A stretch of DNA of 64,000 nucleotides from Enterococcus sp. 5H (GTDB lineage: Bacteria > Bacillota > Bacilli > Lactobacillales > Enterococcaceae): the NCBI RefSeq assembly GCF_028128615.1, contig NZ_AMDP01000019.1, forward strand, positions 62,001 to 126,000. The letters are read 5' to 3'. Each line of letters begins with the position of its first letter. The first letter of the stretch is position 1. This document shows positions 29,816 to 39,541 of this stretch, piece after piece. The translations under genes were made by a program, and so were the position numbers. Below the pieces are notes generated by a model. It did not search any database and was not told the DNA's origin. It saw only the letters and a program-made list of their open reading frames with translations.

Positions 29816-31186
29816 ATGAATGAAGTATGGCAAGATCGAGTACCACCACAAAGTATGGAAGCAGAACAGGCCGTTTTAGGGTCGGTTTTTTTAGATGCTG
29901 AGGTTATTATCGATGCTTTAGAATACATAGAACCAAAAGATTTTTATCGCCGTAATCATCAATTGATTTTTCAAACTATGCTTACCTTGAACGATCGAAA
30001 TGAAGCGATTGATGTGATTACAGTCAAAGATCGTTTGGAACAAGAAAATTTATTGGAAGATGTAGGCGGGTTAAGTTATCTTTCTGATTTAGCATTAGCT
30101 GTTCCAACAGCAGCTAATATTGTTTACTATGCTAAAATTGTTGAACAAAAGTCATTACTTCGTAATTTGATTCAAACAGCGACAGAGATTGTTACTAAAG
30201 GGTTTGAACAAGGTGAAGATGTTGAGACTATTTTAGACGATGCTGAACGAAGCATTCTAGAGGTTTCTGAAAAAAGAAATCGTAGCGGCTTCCTGTCAAT
30301 TGCAGATGTCCTAAATACATCAATTGCTAATATTGACCAATTGTATCAAAATGATGAAGAAATTACTGGACTTCCAACAGGATATCCAGCATTGGATAAA
30401 ATGACTGCAGGTCTGCAAGCGGAAGAATTAATTATTTTAGCTGCTCGTCCAGCCGTGGGAAAAACGGCATTTGCCTTAAATATTGCCCAAAATATTGGCA
30501 CGAAGACAGACCGTTCTGTTGCAATCTTTAGTTTAGAAATGGGTGCGGAATCACTAGTTAACCGAATGCTTTGCGCGGAGGGTTCAATAGAAGCGGGACA
30601 TTTACGGACAGGTCAGTTATCAGAAGAAGAGTGGCAGAACTTAATTATTGCGATGGGCAGCTTGTCTAGAGCGCAGATTTATATTGATGATACGCCAGGT
30701 ATTAAAATTACAGAAATCCGTGCAAAATGTCGGAAACTAGCGCAAGAAAGAGGCAATCTTGGACTAATTTTAATTGACTACTTACAATTAATTGAAGGTA
30801 CTGGTCGAGAAAGCCGTCAACAAGAGGTTTCTGAAATTTCCCGACAGTTAAAAAAATTAGCGAAAGAATTAAAAGTTCCAGTAATCGCTTTGTCGCAGCT
30901 ATCCCGTGGTGTGGAGCAACGTCAAGATAAACGTCCAGTTTTGAGCGATATTCGTGAGTCTGGATCGATTGAGCAGGATGCAGATATCGTTGCGTTCCTT
31001 TATCGTGATGACTATTACGATCGTGGTGAAGATGGCGAAGATGGTGACCATGAGCCACCGGAAATTGACAACGTGATTGAAGTGATAATTGAGAAAAATA
31101 GGAGTGGAGCCAGAGGAACGGTTGAGCTACTATTTATCAAAGAATACAACAAATTTTCTTCTTTATCACTTAGAGAAGAGTTCTAG
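29816..31186 (+). CDS. dnaB: Replicative DNA helicase (DnaB family; DnaC in Bacillus naming)
   Basis: A 456-residue hexameric helicase. The N-terminal primase-interaction domain starts RVPPQSMEAEQAVLGSVFLD. The RecA-like domain shows ETGLPTGYPALDKMTAGLQ-type TGLPTGYPALDKMTAG, Walker A LAARPAVGKTAFALN, Walker B LILIDYLQLI, and the arginine finger region EKNRSGARGTVELLF. It unwinds DNA ahead of the replisome. Promoter-like TGTTAAAAT lies upstream near 29706, and the ribosome site AGGAGAG precedes the ATG. Length is normal, and no intein is present, though this gene is a common intein site. Confidence 0.96.
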   Translation: MNEVWQDRVPPQSMEAEQAVLGSVFLDAEVIIDALEYIEPKDFYRRNHQLIFQTMLTLNDRNEAIDVITVKDRLEQENLLEDVGGLSYLSDLALAVPTAANIVYYAKIVEQKSLLRNLIQTATEIVTKGFEQGEDVETILDDAERSILEVSEKRNRSGFLSIADVLNTSIANIDQLYQNDEEITGLPTGYPALDKMTAGLQAEELIILAARPAVGKTAFALNIAQNIGTKTDRSVAIFSLEMGAESLVNRMLCAEGSIEAGHLRTGQLSEEEWQNLIIAMGSLSRAQIYIDDTPGIKITEIRAKCRKLAQERGNLGLILIDYLQLIEGTGRESRQQEVSEISRQLKKLAKELKVPVIALSQLSRGVEQRQDKRPVLSDIRESGSIEQDADIVAFLYRDDYYDRGEDGEDGDHEPPEIDNVIEVIIEKNRSGARGTVELLFIKEYNKFSSLSLREEF

Positions 31187-31203
31187 ATTTATCCATTTAA
31201 AAG

Positions 31204-31236
31204 GGCAGGAGCTTGAAAAAGTCTACCTGTCTTTTT
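31204..31236 (+). terminator. Terminator of dnaB
   Basis: GGCAGG pairs with CCTGTC, with inner AG-CTT/AAG pairs around a GAAA loop, then a T run. The remaining gap to the purA promoter (about 31240-31480) contains no gene I can support. Confidence 0.75.
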
Positions 31237-31488
31237 ATTTACCTAATTTAGATCGAAGAATCGTTTTTTATGTCTGTTTTTCAGTTAAGAGATTGCTTAA
31301 GATCTCACTTTCTATTTTGTTCCAGACACATCTTGTATTATTTTTTCTGTATAATAACATAGAAGTGTAAACATACAATGCCGTCCATTAATTTTCGTTT
31401 TTTTGAAATAATAGAATTCAATTACAAAATAAAGTTCGTGTTTTACACCTTTTTTATTTCCTAAAAACAATAACATTCGATTTTTTTG

Positions 31489-31517
31489 TTGAAAGCGTTC
31501 TGTTTTATTGGTACAAT
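31489..31517 (+). promoter_or_regulatory. Promoter of purA
   Basis: TTGAAA (31489-31494), 17-base spacer, TACAAT (31512-31517). The predicted start is about 30 bases before the ATG. Confidence 0.75.
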
Positions 31518-31553
31518 GAATCAGGACAAAATAATTTAGAACGAGGTGTTCGA

Positions 31554-32846
31554 ATGTCATCAGTTGTAGTAGTCGGAACGCAGTGGGGCGATGAAGGTAA
31601 AGGAAAAATCACAGACTTTTTAAGTGAAAATGCTGAAGTCATTGCACGCTATCAAGGCGGAGATAATGCAGGTCATACCATTAAATTTGATGGTGTTACT
31701 TATAAACTACATTTGATTCCTTCAGGTATCTTTTATAAAGAAAAAATCAGCGTGATTGGAAATGGCGTTGTAGTCAATCCAAAATCATTAGTAAAAGAAT
31801 TAGCGTACTTAAAAGATAATAATGTCACAACAGATAATTTACGTATTTCTGATCGTGCACATGTCATTTTACCTTACCATATTCAATTAGATCAATTACA
31901 AGAAGATGCTAAAGGTGAAAATAAAATCGGTACAACGATCAAAGGAATTGGGCCAGCTTACATGGATAAAGCAGCTCGTGTAGGTATCCGTGTTGCTGAT
32001 TTGTTAGACAAAGAAATTTTTGAAGAACGTTTAAAAATCAATTTAGAAGAAAAAAATCGTCAATTTGTTAAAATGTTTGATAGTGAACCGATTGCTTTTG
32101 AAGACATTTTTGAGGAATATTATGAATACGGACAACAAATTAAAAAATACGTAACAGATACTTCTGTTATTTTGAATGATGCATTAGATGCTGGTAAGCG
32201 CGTGTTATTTGAAGGTGCACAAGGTGTTATGTTGGATATCGATCAAGGTACCTATCCATTTGTTACTTCATCAAATCCAGTTGCTGGCGGTGTCACAATC
32301 GGAAGTGGTGTTGGCCCTTCTAAGATTAATAAAGTTGTAGGTGTATGTAAAGCTTATACTTCACGTGTGGGTGATGGACCATTCCCAACAGAATTATTCG
32401 ATGAAACAGGAGAAACTATTCGTAGAGTCGGTAAAGAATATGGGACAACAACAGGCCGTCCACGCCGTGTTGGTTGGTTTGACACAGTTGTAATGCGTCA
32501 TTCTAAACGTGTATCAGGGATTACTAATCTATCTTTAAATTCTATTGACGTATTAAGTGGTTTAGATACGGTAAAAATCTGTACAGCATACGAATTAGAT
32601 GGAGAGAAAATCTATCATTATCCAGCAAGCTTGAAAGAATTAAGCCGTTGTAAACCAGTCTATGAAGAATTACCAGGCTGGTCAGAAGATATTACAGGAT
32701 GCAAAACATTGGAAGAACTACCAGCGAATGCGAGAAACTATGTTCACCGTATTTCAGAATTAGTAGGTGTACGTATTTCAACATTCTCAGTAGGTCCTGA
32801 CCGTAATCAAACAAATGTATTAGAAAGTGTTTGGGCACAAATCTAA
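31554..32846 (+). CDS. purA: Adenylosuccinate synthetase
   Basis: A 430-residue PurA. The GTP-binding start [20 protein letters not shown] is classic, as are [12 protein letters not shown] (catalytic His), [45 protein letters not shown] and [12 protein letters not shown]. It joins IMP and aspartate using GTP, the first step from IMP to AMP. It is monocistronic, with its own promoter and a perfect terminator. The order dnaB-purA near the origin is conserved in lactic acid bacteria. Confidence 0.97.
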   Translation: MSSVVVVGTQWGDEGKGKITDFLSENAEVIARYQGGDNAGHTIKFDGVTYKLHLIPSGIFYKEKISVIGNGVVVNPKSLVKELAYLKDNNVTTDNLRISDRAHVILPYHIQLDQLQEDAKGENKIGTTIKGIGPAYMDKAARVGIRVADLLDKEIFEERLKINLEEKNRQFVKMFDSEPIAFEDIFEEYYEYGQQIKKYVTDTSVILNDALDAGKRVLFEGAQGVMLDIDQGTYPFVTSSNPVAGGVTIGSGVGPSKINKVVGVCKAYTSRVGDGPFPTELFDETGETIRRVGKEYGTTTGRPRRVGWFDTVVMRHSKRVSGITNLSLNSIDVLSGLDTVKICTAYELDGEKIYHYPASLKELSRCKPVYEELPGWSEDITGCKTLEELPANARNYVHRISELVGVRISTFSVGPDRNQTNVLESVWAQI

Positions 32847-32858
32847 TTTTAAAGTAAG

Positions 32859-32894
32859 CGAGAGACTAAGCGTAAATGGGTCTCTCGTTTTTTT
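32859..32894 (+). terminator. Terminator of purA
   Basis: CGAGAGAC (32859-32866) pairs with GTCTCTCG (32880-32887), followed by seven T residues. Confidence 0.85.
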
Positions 32895-32972
32895 GGTTAT
32901 TTTCCTACCTAATAAAGCATGAGTATCCATATAATATGTGTTAAAATAGAAAAACAGCTAGGAGGATTAAAA

Positions 32973-33839
32973 ATGACATTCAAATTAATGACAGATTCAT
33001 GTTGTGATTTACCATATACATATTTAGAAGCGAATGATGTTGATTTTATTAGTATGACGATTCAGTTAAACGGAAAAGAATTGATTGATGATTTAGGTAG
33101 AACGTTTGACTATGATTGGTTTTTACAAGAAATAAAGAGTGGCGGTATGCCGACAACATCTCAAGTCAACGTAGGACGCTATATTGAGTTTTTTAGACCA
33201 TATGTGATGAAGAACATTCCTATCCTTTATCTCGCTTTTTCTTCTGGTTTAAGTGGATCATACCAAAGTGCTATGCAGGCGGTTGATATCTTGAAAGAAG
33301 AGTACGCGGATGCGGAAATTTATGTTGTTGATACGAAAGCGGCTAGTTTGGGCGAAGGCTTATTAGTTAGTGAAATTATTCAGCTAAAGGCAGATGGACA
33401 TAGCTTAGAGGATAGCTTACTATGGTTAGCTGAAAATAAAATGACTGTTCATTCGTGGGTAACGGTAGATGATCTAAAACACTTGGAGCGTGGCGGCAGA
33501 ATCTCAAAAGCAGCAGCAGCAATTGGTGGTTTAATGAATGTGAAGCCAATTATTGTAGTGGATGAAGAAGGTAAATTAAAAAATATTGGTAAGGTACGAG
33601 GTCGTAGTAAAGCACTTAAAAAATTAGCAGATGAAACAGTTAACGGAATCGTAGAACCTTTGACTCAAACACTATTTATTGCATACGCAGGTGACTTGGA
33701 AAGCGCTGAAAAAGTAAAAATATTGATTGAGGAACAAATTCAAGTCAAAGAAATTAGACTGCATCCTCTCGGACCAACAATTACAAGCCATACTGGAAAT
33801 GGTTGTATTGCGGTATTTTCTAGGGGAAAGAAAAGATAG
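32973..33839 (+). CDS. DegV family fatty-acid-binding protein
   Basis: A 288-residue DegV protein from ATG 32973, which follows AGGAGG by seven bases; an in-frame upstream ATG at 32919 lacks a ribosome site. Landmarks are FKLMTDSCCDLPYTYLE at the N-terminus, PTTSQVNVGRYIEFF, LAFSSGLSGSYQSA and LERGGRISKAAAAIGGLMNVKPII. DegV (FakB-like) proteins hold a fatty acid so the FakA kinase can phosphorylate it for phospholipid synthesis. FakA is not encoded here, and enterococci carry several FakB/DegV paralogues, so which fatty acid it binds is unknown. It is a single-gene unit ended by a long hairpin. Confidence 0.9.
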   Translation: MTFKLMTDSCCDLPYTYLEANDVDFISMTIQLNGKELIDDLGRTFDYDWFLQEIKSGGMPTTSQVNVGRYIEFFRPYVMKNIPILYLAFSSGLSGSYQSAMQAVDILKEEYADAEIYVVDTKAASLGEGLLVSEIIQLKADGHSLEDSLLWLAENKMTVHSWVTVDDLKHLERGGRISKAAAAIGGLMNVKPIIVVDEEGKLKNIGKVRGRSKALKKLADETVNGIVEPLTQTLFIAYAGDLESAEKVKILIEEQIQVKEIRLHPLGPTITSHTGNGCIAVFSRGKKR

Positions 33840-33851
33840 AAATCTATTAAT

Positions 33852-33909
33852 AAAATAACAAAAACCACTTTTTGCATTAATCATGTAAAAAGTGGTTTTT
33901 GTTATTTTA
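33852..33909. terminator. Long bidirectional terminator after degV
   Basis: AAAATAACAAAAACCACTTT and its complement form a stem of more than 20 base pairs around an unpaired GCATTAATCATG loop, with T- and A-rich flanks on both sides. Confidence 0.85.
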
Positions 33910-34060
33910 ATAGAAAAATAGGTCTTAAGCCTGATTACAAAAATGTTACCTGGACATTACAATTACGTTACATAAAGAATTGAAATAAACACAAAAATAT
34001 TTATATTTTTTAGGAATTTTAAAAAAATAATAGTAGTATAAAAAAGGAGTTGTGAAACAG

Positions 34061-34714
34061 ATGTTAAAGCAGTCGCAAGAGTATACCCATTTTTCTTCTA
34101 CAATAAATAACTATATTTCAGTAAAGATGACAGACAAAGGGATTTCATATGATGAATACAATTATTCATACATATGGGATTTAGTAAAATTACAGGGTGT
34201 GGTATTTAGAGAATTCTGTTTTGAAGGTATCGCTAGTGAACGTATTTCAGGAATGCTAGTGTGTGATTACCTTGAAACAACAATTGGAGTTAACCAGAAA
34301 CTAGATGAAAAAAGTAAAATTTTTACGATCAGTCATGAAATTATTCATTATTTGTTTCATATGAATAGTGAAAACGCTATTTTTACTGATACACCAAAAA
34401 ACTTTTGCTATTCTTCTCAAGAAATTTTACAGGAGTTCCAAGCTAATATAGGTGCAGCGGCTGTTTTAATTCCTGAAGTTATTTTTATTCATTATTTGAA
34501 AAAGGGCTGGAGTATCCAGCAATTATCTGACCATTTCAGTACACCAGAAAATATTTTATATAAGCGCTTAATCCAAACTATGCAAGTGAATTTTGATACT
34601 TCTTTTGTAACTGCTAAAAAATATGCTGATGATATTTGTTATAGATTTGAGAAGAAAGGAAGAAAAATTTCTACGGAGATTGGTACGGAACTAGCAGTTG
34701 ATATAATGATATAA
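34061..34714 (+). CDS. Orphan ImmA/IrrE-type metallopeptidase domain protein
   Basis: A 217-residue protein from ATG 34061 (AAGGAG 11 bases upstream; a GTG at 34052 is too close to it). The zinc-protease motif HEIIH is at residues 92-96 inside IFTISHEIIHYLFHM, and the likely third ligand is Glu125 in EILQEFQANIGAA. This is the ImmA/IrrE (COG2856) pattern. Such peptidases usually cleave a partner repressor, as ImmA cleaves ImmR in mobile elements. No HTH repressor gene or integrase is adjacent, and no helix-turn-helix is obvious in the protein itself. The gene stands alone between strong terminators, is AT-rich, and may be a remnant of a mobile or stress module. Substrate unknown. Confidence 0.75.
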   Translation: MLKQSQEYTHFSSTINNYISVKMTDKGISYDEYNYSYIWDLVKLQGVVFREFCFEGIASERISGMLVCDYLETTIGVNQKLDEKSKIFTISHEIIHYLFHMNSENAIFTDTPKNFCYSSQEILQEFQANIGAAAVLIPEVIFIHYLKKGWSIQQLSDHFSTPENILYKRLIQTMQVNFDTSFVTAKKYADDICYRFEKKGRKISTEIGTELAVDIMI

Positions 34715-34752
34715 AAACTTATTTTATTTCGAATAATATAAAATTTTTTTCA

Positions 34753-34788
34753 AAAAAAACAGAGCAGAAAAAATCTACTCTGTTTTTC
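34753..34788. terminator. Bidirectional terminator between the peptidase and ABC-F genes
   Basis: AACAGAG-AGA pairs with TCT-CTCTGTT, flanked by A-run and T-run, suiting both convergent genes. Confidence 0.75.
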
Positions 34789-34818
34789 AAATGATTAAAT
34801 ATGATTTTTTCTTGTTAT

Positions 34819-36450
34819 TTAATACTCGCCAGAAAATAAAGTATCTAATTGTTTCTGAACATCTTTATTTTCCAAGAAATCATCATACGTAGTATCTGCA
34901 CGATCGACAACACCTTTGTCAGATACAGCAATGATACGGTTAGCTAAAGTTTGAATGAATTGATGGTCATGTGAAGCAAATAGAATCGCACCTGTAAAGG
35001 CCATTAAACCATCATTTAAAGCGGTAATAGACTCTAAATCTAAATGGTTTGTTGGATCATCCAAGACAAGAACATTTGATTTAGATAGCATCAGTTTAGA
35101 TAACATAACACGAACTTTTTCGCCTCCGGAAAGAACGTTTACTGATTTTAATACATCTTCACCAGAGAATAACATTCTACCTAAGAAACCACGCAAGAAC
35201 GTATTATCGTCTTCTTCTTTGCTGGCAAATTGACGTAACCAATCTAAGATAGTTAAATCAGTGTCAAAATCTTTACTATTATCTTTTGGCAAATAAGCTT
35301 GAGAAGTAGTAACACCCCAGCGTACGCTACCAGTATCAGGAGTAATTTCACCCATAATAACTTTAAATAAAGTTGTTGTAACGATATCGTTATCAGCAAT
35401 AAAAGCTACTTTATCTTCACTATTTAAAGAGAATGAAATATTATCCAATACTTTTTTACCATCAATTGTGACAGATACATTCTCTACATGCAGTAAATCA
35501 TTACCGATTTCTCTTTCAGGTGTAAACCCAACAAATGGATAACGGCGTGATGATGGTTGGATGTCATCTAAAGTGATTTTATCCAGCATTTTTTTACGAG
35601 AAGTTGCCTGTTTTGATTTAGACGCATTTGCGCTGAAACGAGCGATAAAGTCCTGAAGCTCTTTGATTTGTTCTTCTTTTTTCGCATTCGCATTTGCTTG
35701 TAGTTTTGTTGCTAACTGACTAGATTCTAACCAGAAATCATAGTTACCAACAAATAATTTAATTTTACCGAAATCAAGGTCAGCCATGTGTGTACATACT
35801 TTGTTTAAGAAATGACGGTCATGGGAAACAACGATAACAGTGTTTTCAAAATTGATTAAAAATTCTTCCAACCAGTTAATTGAACGAGTATCAAGTCCGT
35901 TAGTCGGCTCATCTAATAGTAAAACATCAGGTTTACCAAATAGAGATTGAGCAAGTAACACCTTCACTTTTTGACCCGCAGTTAACTCACTCATTTTTTG
36001 ATCGTGTAGACTTTCAGGAATGTTTAATCCCTGTAGTAGAACAGCAGCTTCTGGTTCAGCTTCCCAACCATCAAGTTCAGCAAATTCCCCTTCAAGTTCA
36101 GCGGCTTTGATACCATCTTCGTCAGAAAAATCTTCTTTCATATAGATTGCATCTTTTTCTTTCATTACTTCATAAAGACGTTTATGTCCCATAATCACAG
36201 TTTCTAAAACAGTATTTTCTTCATAATCAAAATGGTTCTGTTTCAAGATAGCCATACGTTCGTCAGGTCCCATCGTAACAGTTCCTGTAGTCGGTTGGAT
36301 ATCACCAGATAAAATTTTAAGAAATGTTGATTTACCAGCACCATTGGCACCAATTAAACCATAACAGTTACCAGGTGTGAATTTAATATTTACATCATCG
36401 AAAAGTTTGCGGTCTGAAAATAGCAAACTTACATCATTTACAGTAATCAA
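34819..36450 (-). CDS. ABC-F family ATPase (YkpA/YbiT type)
   Basis: A 543-residue protein with two ATP-binding cassettes and no membrane part, the ABC-F layout. The first site is complete: GLIGANGAGKSTFLKIL, LTAGQKVKVLLAQ, LLLDEPTNGLD. The second is altered: the Walker A position reads AFIADNDIVTTTLFKV without the GK(S/T), and the Walker B reads LVLDDPTNHLD with Asp in place of the catalytic Glu; the signature LSGGEKVRVML is intact. ABC-F proteins act on ribosomes, some giving antibiotic resistance and others tuning translation. The lack of a long inter-domain arm typical of resistance types, and the YbiT-like second half, favour a housekeeping role. The promoter TTGAAA-17-TATAAT lies on the minus strand at 36492-36520. 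Confidence 0.9.
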   Translation of the reverse strand: MITVNDVSLLFSDRKLFDDVNIKFTPGNCYGLIGANGAGKSTFLKILSGDIQPTTGTVTMGPDERMAILKQNHFDYEENTVLETVIMGHKRLYEVMKEKDAIYMKEDFSDEDGIKAAELEGEFAELDGWEAEPEAAVLLQGLNIPESLHDQKMSELTAGQKVKVLLAQSLFGKPDVLLLDEPTNGLDTRSINWLEEFLINFENTVIVVSHDRHFLNKVCTHMADLDFGKIKLFVGNYDFWLESSQLATKLQANANAKKEEQIKELQDFIARFSANASKSKQATSRKKMLDKITLDDIQPSSRRYPFVGFTPEREIGNDLLHVENVSVTIDGKKVLDNISFSLNSEDKVAFIADNDIVTTTLFKVIMGEITPDTGSVRWGVTTSQAYLPKDNSKDFDTDLTILDWLRQFASKEEDDNTFLRGFLGRMLFSGEDVLKSVNVLSGGEKVRVMLSKLMLSKSNVLVLDDPTNHLDLESITALNDGLMAFTGAILFASHDHQFIQTLANRIIAVSDKGVVDRADTTYDDFLENKDVQKQLDTLFSGEY

Positions 36451-36491
36451 TTGTTTTCCTCGCTTCGTTTATAATTGTTAAACCTCTCTGC

Positions 36492-36520
36492 ATTATAGCG
36501 AGGAAAGTCGCTTTTTTCAA
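36492..36520 (-). promoter_or_regulatory. Promoter of the ABC-F gene
   Basis: Reading leftward, TTGAAA (36520-36515), 17 bases, TATAAT (36497-36492): a strong sigma-A promoter. Confidence 0.8.
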
Positions 36521-36574
36521 GGAATTTCAGACTTTTTCAGAAATCTATCTTTGTTTTTGTAGAAATAAAAAGAG

Positions 36575-36590
36575 TGTTTCATGTGAAACA
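36575..36590. promoter_or_regulatory. parS: parS-like site 3 (one mismatch)
   Basis: TGTTTCATGTGAAACA differs from the other two parS copies by one central base (CATGTG for CACGTG). It is about 10 kb beyond the first pair, in the divergent region before mptR. Confidence 0.7.
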
Positions 36591-36601
36591 TTCTAATATA
36601 G

Positions 36602-36660
36602 AGGTTATTAGTGTACTTTTAAAGCGACACACTGTATCATACACATAAAATTAGTGTATC
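36602..36660 (+). promoter_or_regulatory. Control region of mptR with ATACAC/GTGTAT motifs
   Basis: AGTGTAC near 36610, ATACACA at 36639-36645 and AGTGTATC at 36653-36660 repeat the half-site seen in the inverted repeat before the PTS operon. They lie just before the mptR ribosome site (GAGGAG), which suggests autoregulation. Confidence 0.45.
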
Positions 36661-36680
36661 TTTTTTGAGGAGAAATCAAG

Positions 36681-39539
36681 ATGAAACGGATTGAACGAAT
36701 TTATCTTTATGTAAAAGAACAAACAGAAAACTTAACTCCTAGTGAAGTCTCTATGGGAAAAGGTTTAAGCACAGCGGATGTTTCAGAAGCATTGGCTATC
36801 CAGAGAACAAACACAAGTAAAGATTTGAATCAATTGGTTCGCGAAGGATTATTGGAAAAAACAGAAAGTCGACCAGTAAAGTATGTAGATAAAGCTGTTT
36901 TTAAATATCAGCCGTTAACAAGACCCGTAAAAAGTTATCGGGAACATAGTCTCCTTAAAGAACAAACGTCAAATACTGCTTCAATGGAAAAAGGTGCAAA
37001 GAAATTTGCCGTAGAAGATATCTTTAAGAAGATGATTGGTGCTACTGGTAGCATGAGAACCCCAGTTGAGCAAGCCAAAGCAGCGATTTTATATCCACCT
37101 AAAGGATTAAATTGTCTAATTACGGGTCCAACGGGTTCTGGGAAAACATATTTTGCTCATGCAATGTTTCAATTTGCTTTATTGAACCAAGTCATTGATG
37201 CAGATAGGAAGCTGGTTGTTTTTAATTGTGCTGACTATGCTCATAATCCTGAATTATTAATGTCGCATCTTTTTGGTTATGCAGAAGGTGCTTTTACTGG
37301 AGCGACGAAAGCTAAAGATGGGATTATACATGAAGCAGATGGGAGTATTTTATTTCTAGATGAAGTTCATCGCTTACCGCCTGAGGGACAAGAAATGGTG
37401 TTCTACTTTATGGATCACGGTACATATTCAAGATTAGGGGAAACGGTAAAAAATCGGCATGCCGACGTGCGAATTATCTGTGCTACAACGGAAAACCCAA
37501 CGTCATCTTTATTGAATACTTTTGTGCGAAGAATTCCAATTATTATTCAGCTACCTAATTTTGTCGATCGGCCTGCAAAAGAAAAAATTGATCTATTAAG
37601 AGTAATGATCTCAATGGAAGCTTCGCGAATTCAGCGAAAAATTTCTTTGTCGGAAGATGTAGTCAAAGCTCTGATCGGCAGTGTTTCATATGGGAATGTC
37701 GGACAGTTAAAATCAAATGTTCAATTGGTGACGGCGCGTGGTTTTTTAAATCATATCGATCAAGATGAGTTAACGATAACGATTGATGAACTGACGGATA
37801 GTATAAAAGATGGGATGATGCAGTTAGCCAGCAACCGAGAATCTCTAGCAGAACTTTCTAAATACTTAGAACCACAAATGCTTGTTACGCCTGATGAACC
37901 TATAGTTACGATTCAATCAGACTCTTATGAATTGCCTTATAATCTATATGAAATTATTGGTGATAAAGCAGCTTTATTAAAAGCAGATGGACTAGAGCAA
38001 GAAGTTATTAATAACTTTATTACAACAGACATAAACGTTCATTTGAAATCTTTTTATAAGGATCATGGTTTTACGTTTGATACAGAAAATAAGTTAGCCG
38101 AAATCGTGGATCAACGGATTATTGATGTAACTAAAGAGATCTACACGTTTGCTAAGAACAAACTAAACTATAATTTCCAATCTAATTTTATTTATGCGAT
38201 GAGTTTACACATTAGTTCATTTTTGAAACGAATTCAAAATGGTGAAGAACGGCAACATCAATTAAATGAAAATATTCGGGATATGGTGCTGGATTATCCA
38301 GTAGAATTTGAAACAGCTCAAGAGATAAAACGGATTATTGAAACCAATTATCAAATGAATATTCCAGAGTTTGAAACGTATTATTTAGCGGTATTGTTAA
38401 TTTCTTTACGAGAAAATAAAGATGCAGGCAGAATTGGCGTCGTTGTGGCAGCTCATGGGAAAAGTACAGCTACGAGTATGGTACAAGTTGTTTCCCAATT
38501 ACTTAATGTAGATAATTTAAGAGCGGTCGATATGCCTTTAGAAATGCAACCAAAAGCTGCGTTAAACCAAATCATCAATGCAGTAAAAGAAGTGAATGAA
38601 GACAGCGGTGTGATTTTGCTAGTAGATATGGGCTCTCTAGCAACATTTTCCGATGAAATTACAAGGCAAACGAATATTGAAGTTCGTACAGTTGATATGG
38701 TGACGACACCAATTGTTTTAGAGACAGCTAGAAAAACTACCTTAATCGATACGCAACTAGATACATTGTATGAGTCGTTAAAAAATTTCCAAGGCTACGC
38801 TGAAATTCGTCAAGAAAAAGAAAGTGAACTTTTTGAACCATGGAAAAAACGAGTAATCGTTGCAATTTGTGCTTCAGGTGAAGGTACTGCTCGACGAATG
38901 AAAGAAATGATTGAGTCTTCAGTTCCGATACAATTAGGTCTGGAATTGGAAGTTCTACCACTATCTATCATAGATATGAAAGATCGTTTAACGGAGATAC
39001 AAAATGACTATCATGTGATCGCGGCAACAGGAATAACAGATCCTAAAATTGCTGTGCCGTTTATTCCAATGGAAACTTTTTTTGCTGGTGAATCTGAGTC
39101 GACGATTGAACAATTATTACAGGATAATGAAAACCATATCGAAACAGAAGAAATGGATGAAAACACCGCAAAAAAAATCTGCATAGATTATATGGAACAA
39201 AGTTTTACTTTTATAAATCCTAAAAAGGTCATTGATCCTTTATGGGAATTTACTGATATTATTAAAACAAAACTTGATTTACAGATAAGCTATTCTTTCT
39301 ATGTGAATTTAGTAATGCATTTAGCAGGTGTGCTGGAAAGAATTTTAAGAGACGATGTATTAAGTGTTCCTCAACAAGATTTAGCTGATATTGAAGCAGA
39401 TCCAAGCTATGAAGTCGTAATGAAAGCAAATCAATTCTTGGAACAGACGTTTAATTTAATGCTGCCAAAAGAAGAGGTTTACTATATTATTCAACTCATT
39501 AATAATACTCAAGTGAATAATACAAACGATACACTATAA
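36681..39539 (+). CDS. mptR: Sigma-54-dependent PTS operon activator (LevR/ManR/MptR family)
   Basis: A 952-residue regulator. An N-terminal winged-helix region (EALAIQRTNTSKDLNQLVREG) is followed by the AAA+ domain with LITGPTGSGKTYFAHAMFQ and the sigma-54 contact loop AEGAFTGATKAKDGI, then FLDEVHRLPPEGQEM. After it come a PRD (near MVLDYPVEFETAQEIKRII), an EIIA-Man-like domain (GVVVAAHGKSTATSMVQVV, with its phosphorylatable His), an EIIB-like domain (VIVAICASGEGTARRMKEMI) and a final PRD. Phosphorylation by PTS proteins sets its activity. It lies directly upstream of a sigma-54 promoter and the mannose PTS operon, matching the MptR-mpt arrangement I recall in E. faecalis and Listeria. RpoN must be encoded elsewhere. 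Confidence 0.95.
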   Translation: MKRIERIYLYVKEQTENLTPSEVSMGKGLSTADVSEALAIQRTNTSKDLNQLVREGLLEKTESRPVKYVDKAVFKYQPLTRPVKSYREHSLLKEQTSNTASMEKGAKKFAVEDIFKKMIGATGSMRTPVEQAKAAILYPPKGLNCLITGPTGSGKTYFAHAMFQFALLNQVIDADRKLVVFNCADYAHNPELLMSHLFGYAEGAFTGATKAKDGIIHEADGSILFLDEVHRLPPEGQEMVFYFMDHGTYSRLGETVKNRHADVRIICATTENPTSSLLNTFVRRIPIIIQLPNFVDRPAKEKIDLLRVMISMEASRIQRKISLSEDVVKALIGSVSYGNVGQLKSNVQLVTARGFLNHIDQDELTITIDELTDSIKDGMMQLASNRESLAELSKYLEPQMLVTPDEPIVTIQSDSYELPYNLYEIIGDKAALLKADGLEQEVINNFITTDINVHLKSFYKDHGFTFDTENKLAEIVDQRIIDVTKEIYTFAKNKLNYNFQSNFIYAMSLHISSFLKRIQNGEERQHQLNENIRDMVLDYPVEFETAQEIKRIIETNYQMNIPEFETYYLAVLLISLRENKDAGRIGVVVAAHGKSTATSMVQVVSQLLNVDNLRAVDMPLEMQPKAALNQIINAVKEVNEDSGVILLVDMGSLATFSDEITRQTNIEVRTVDMVTTPIVLETARKTTLIDTQLDTLYESLKNFQGYAEIRQEKESELFEPWKKRVIVAICASGEGTARRMKEMIESSVPIQLGLELEVLPLSIIDMKDRLTEIQNDYHVIAATGITDPKIAVPFIPMETFFAGESESTIEQLLQDNENHIETEEMDENTAKKICIDYMEQSFTFINPKKVIDPLWEFTDIIKTKLDLQISYSFYVNLVMHLAGVLERILRDDVLSVPQQDLADIEADPSYEVVMKANQFLEQTFNLMLPKEEVYYIIQLINNTQVNNTNDTL

Positions 39540-39541
39540 GG

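Noticed and set aside
31089-31370. 93-codon frame overlapping the end of dnaB
   Set aside because: It runs through the dnaB end and its terminator in another frame, has no ribosome site, and reads as chance.
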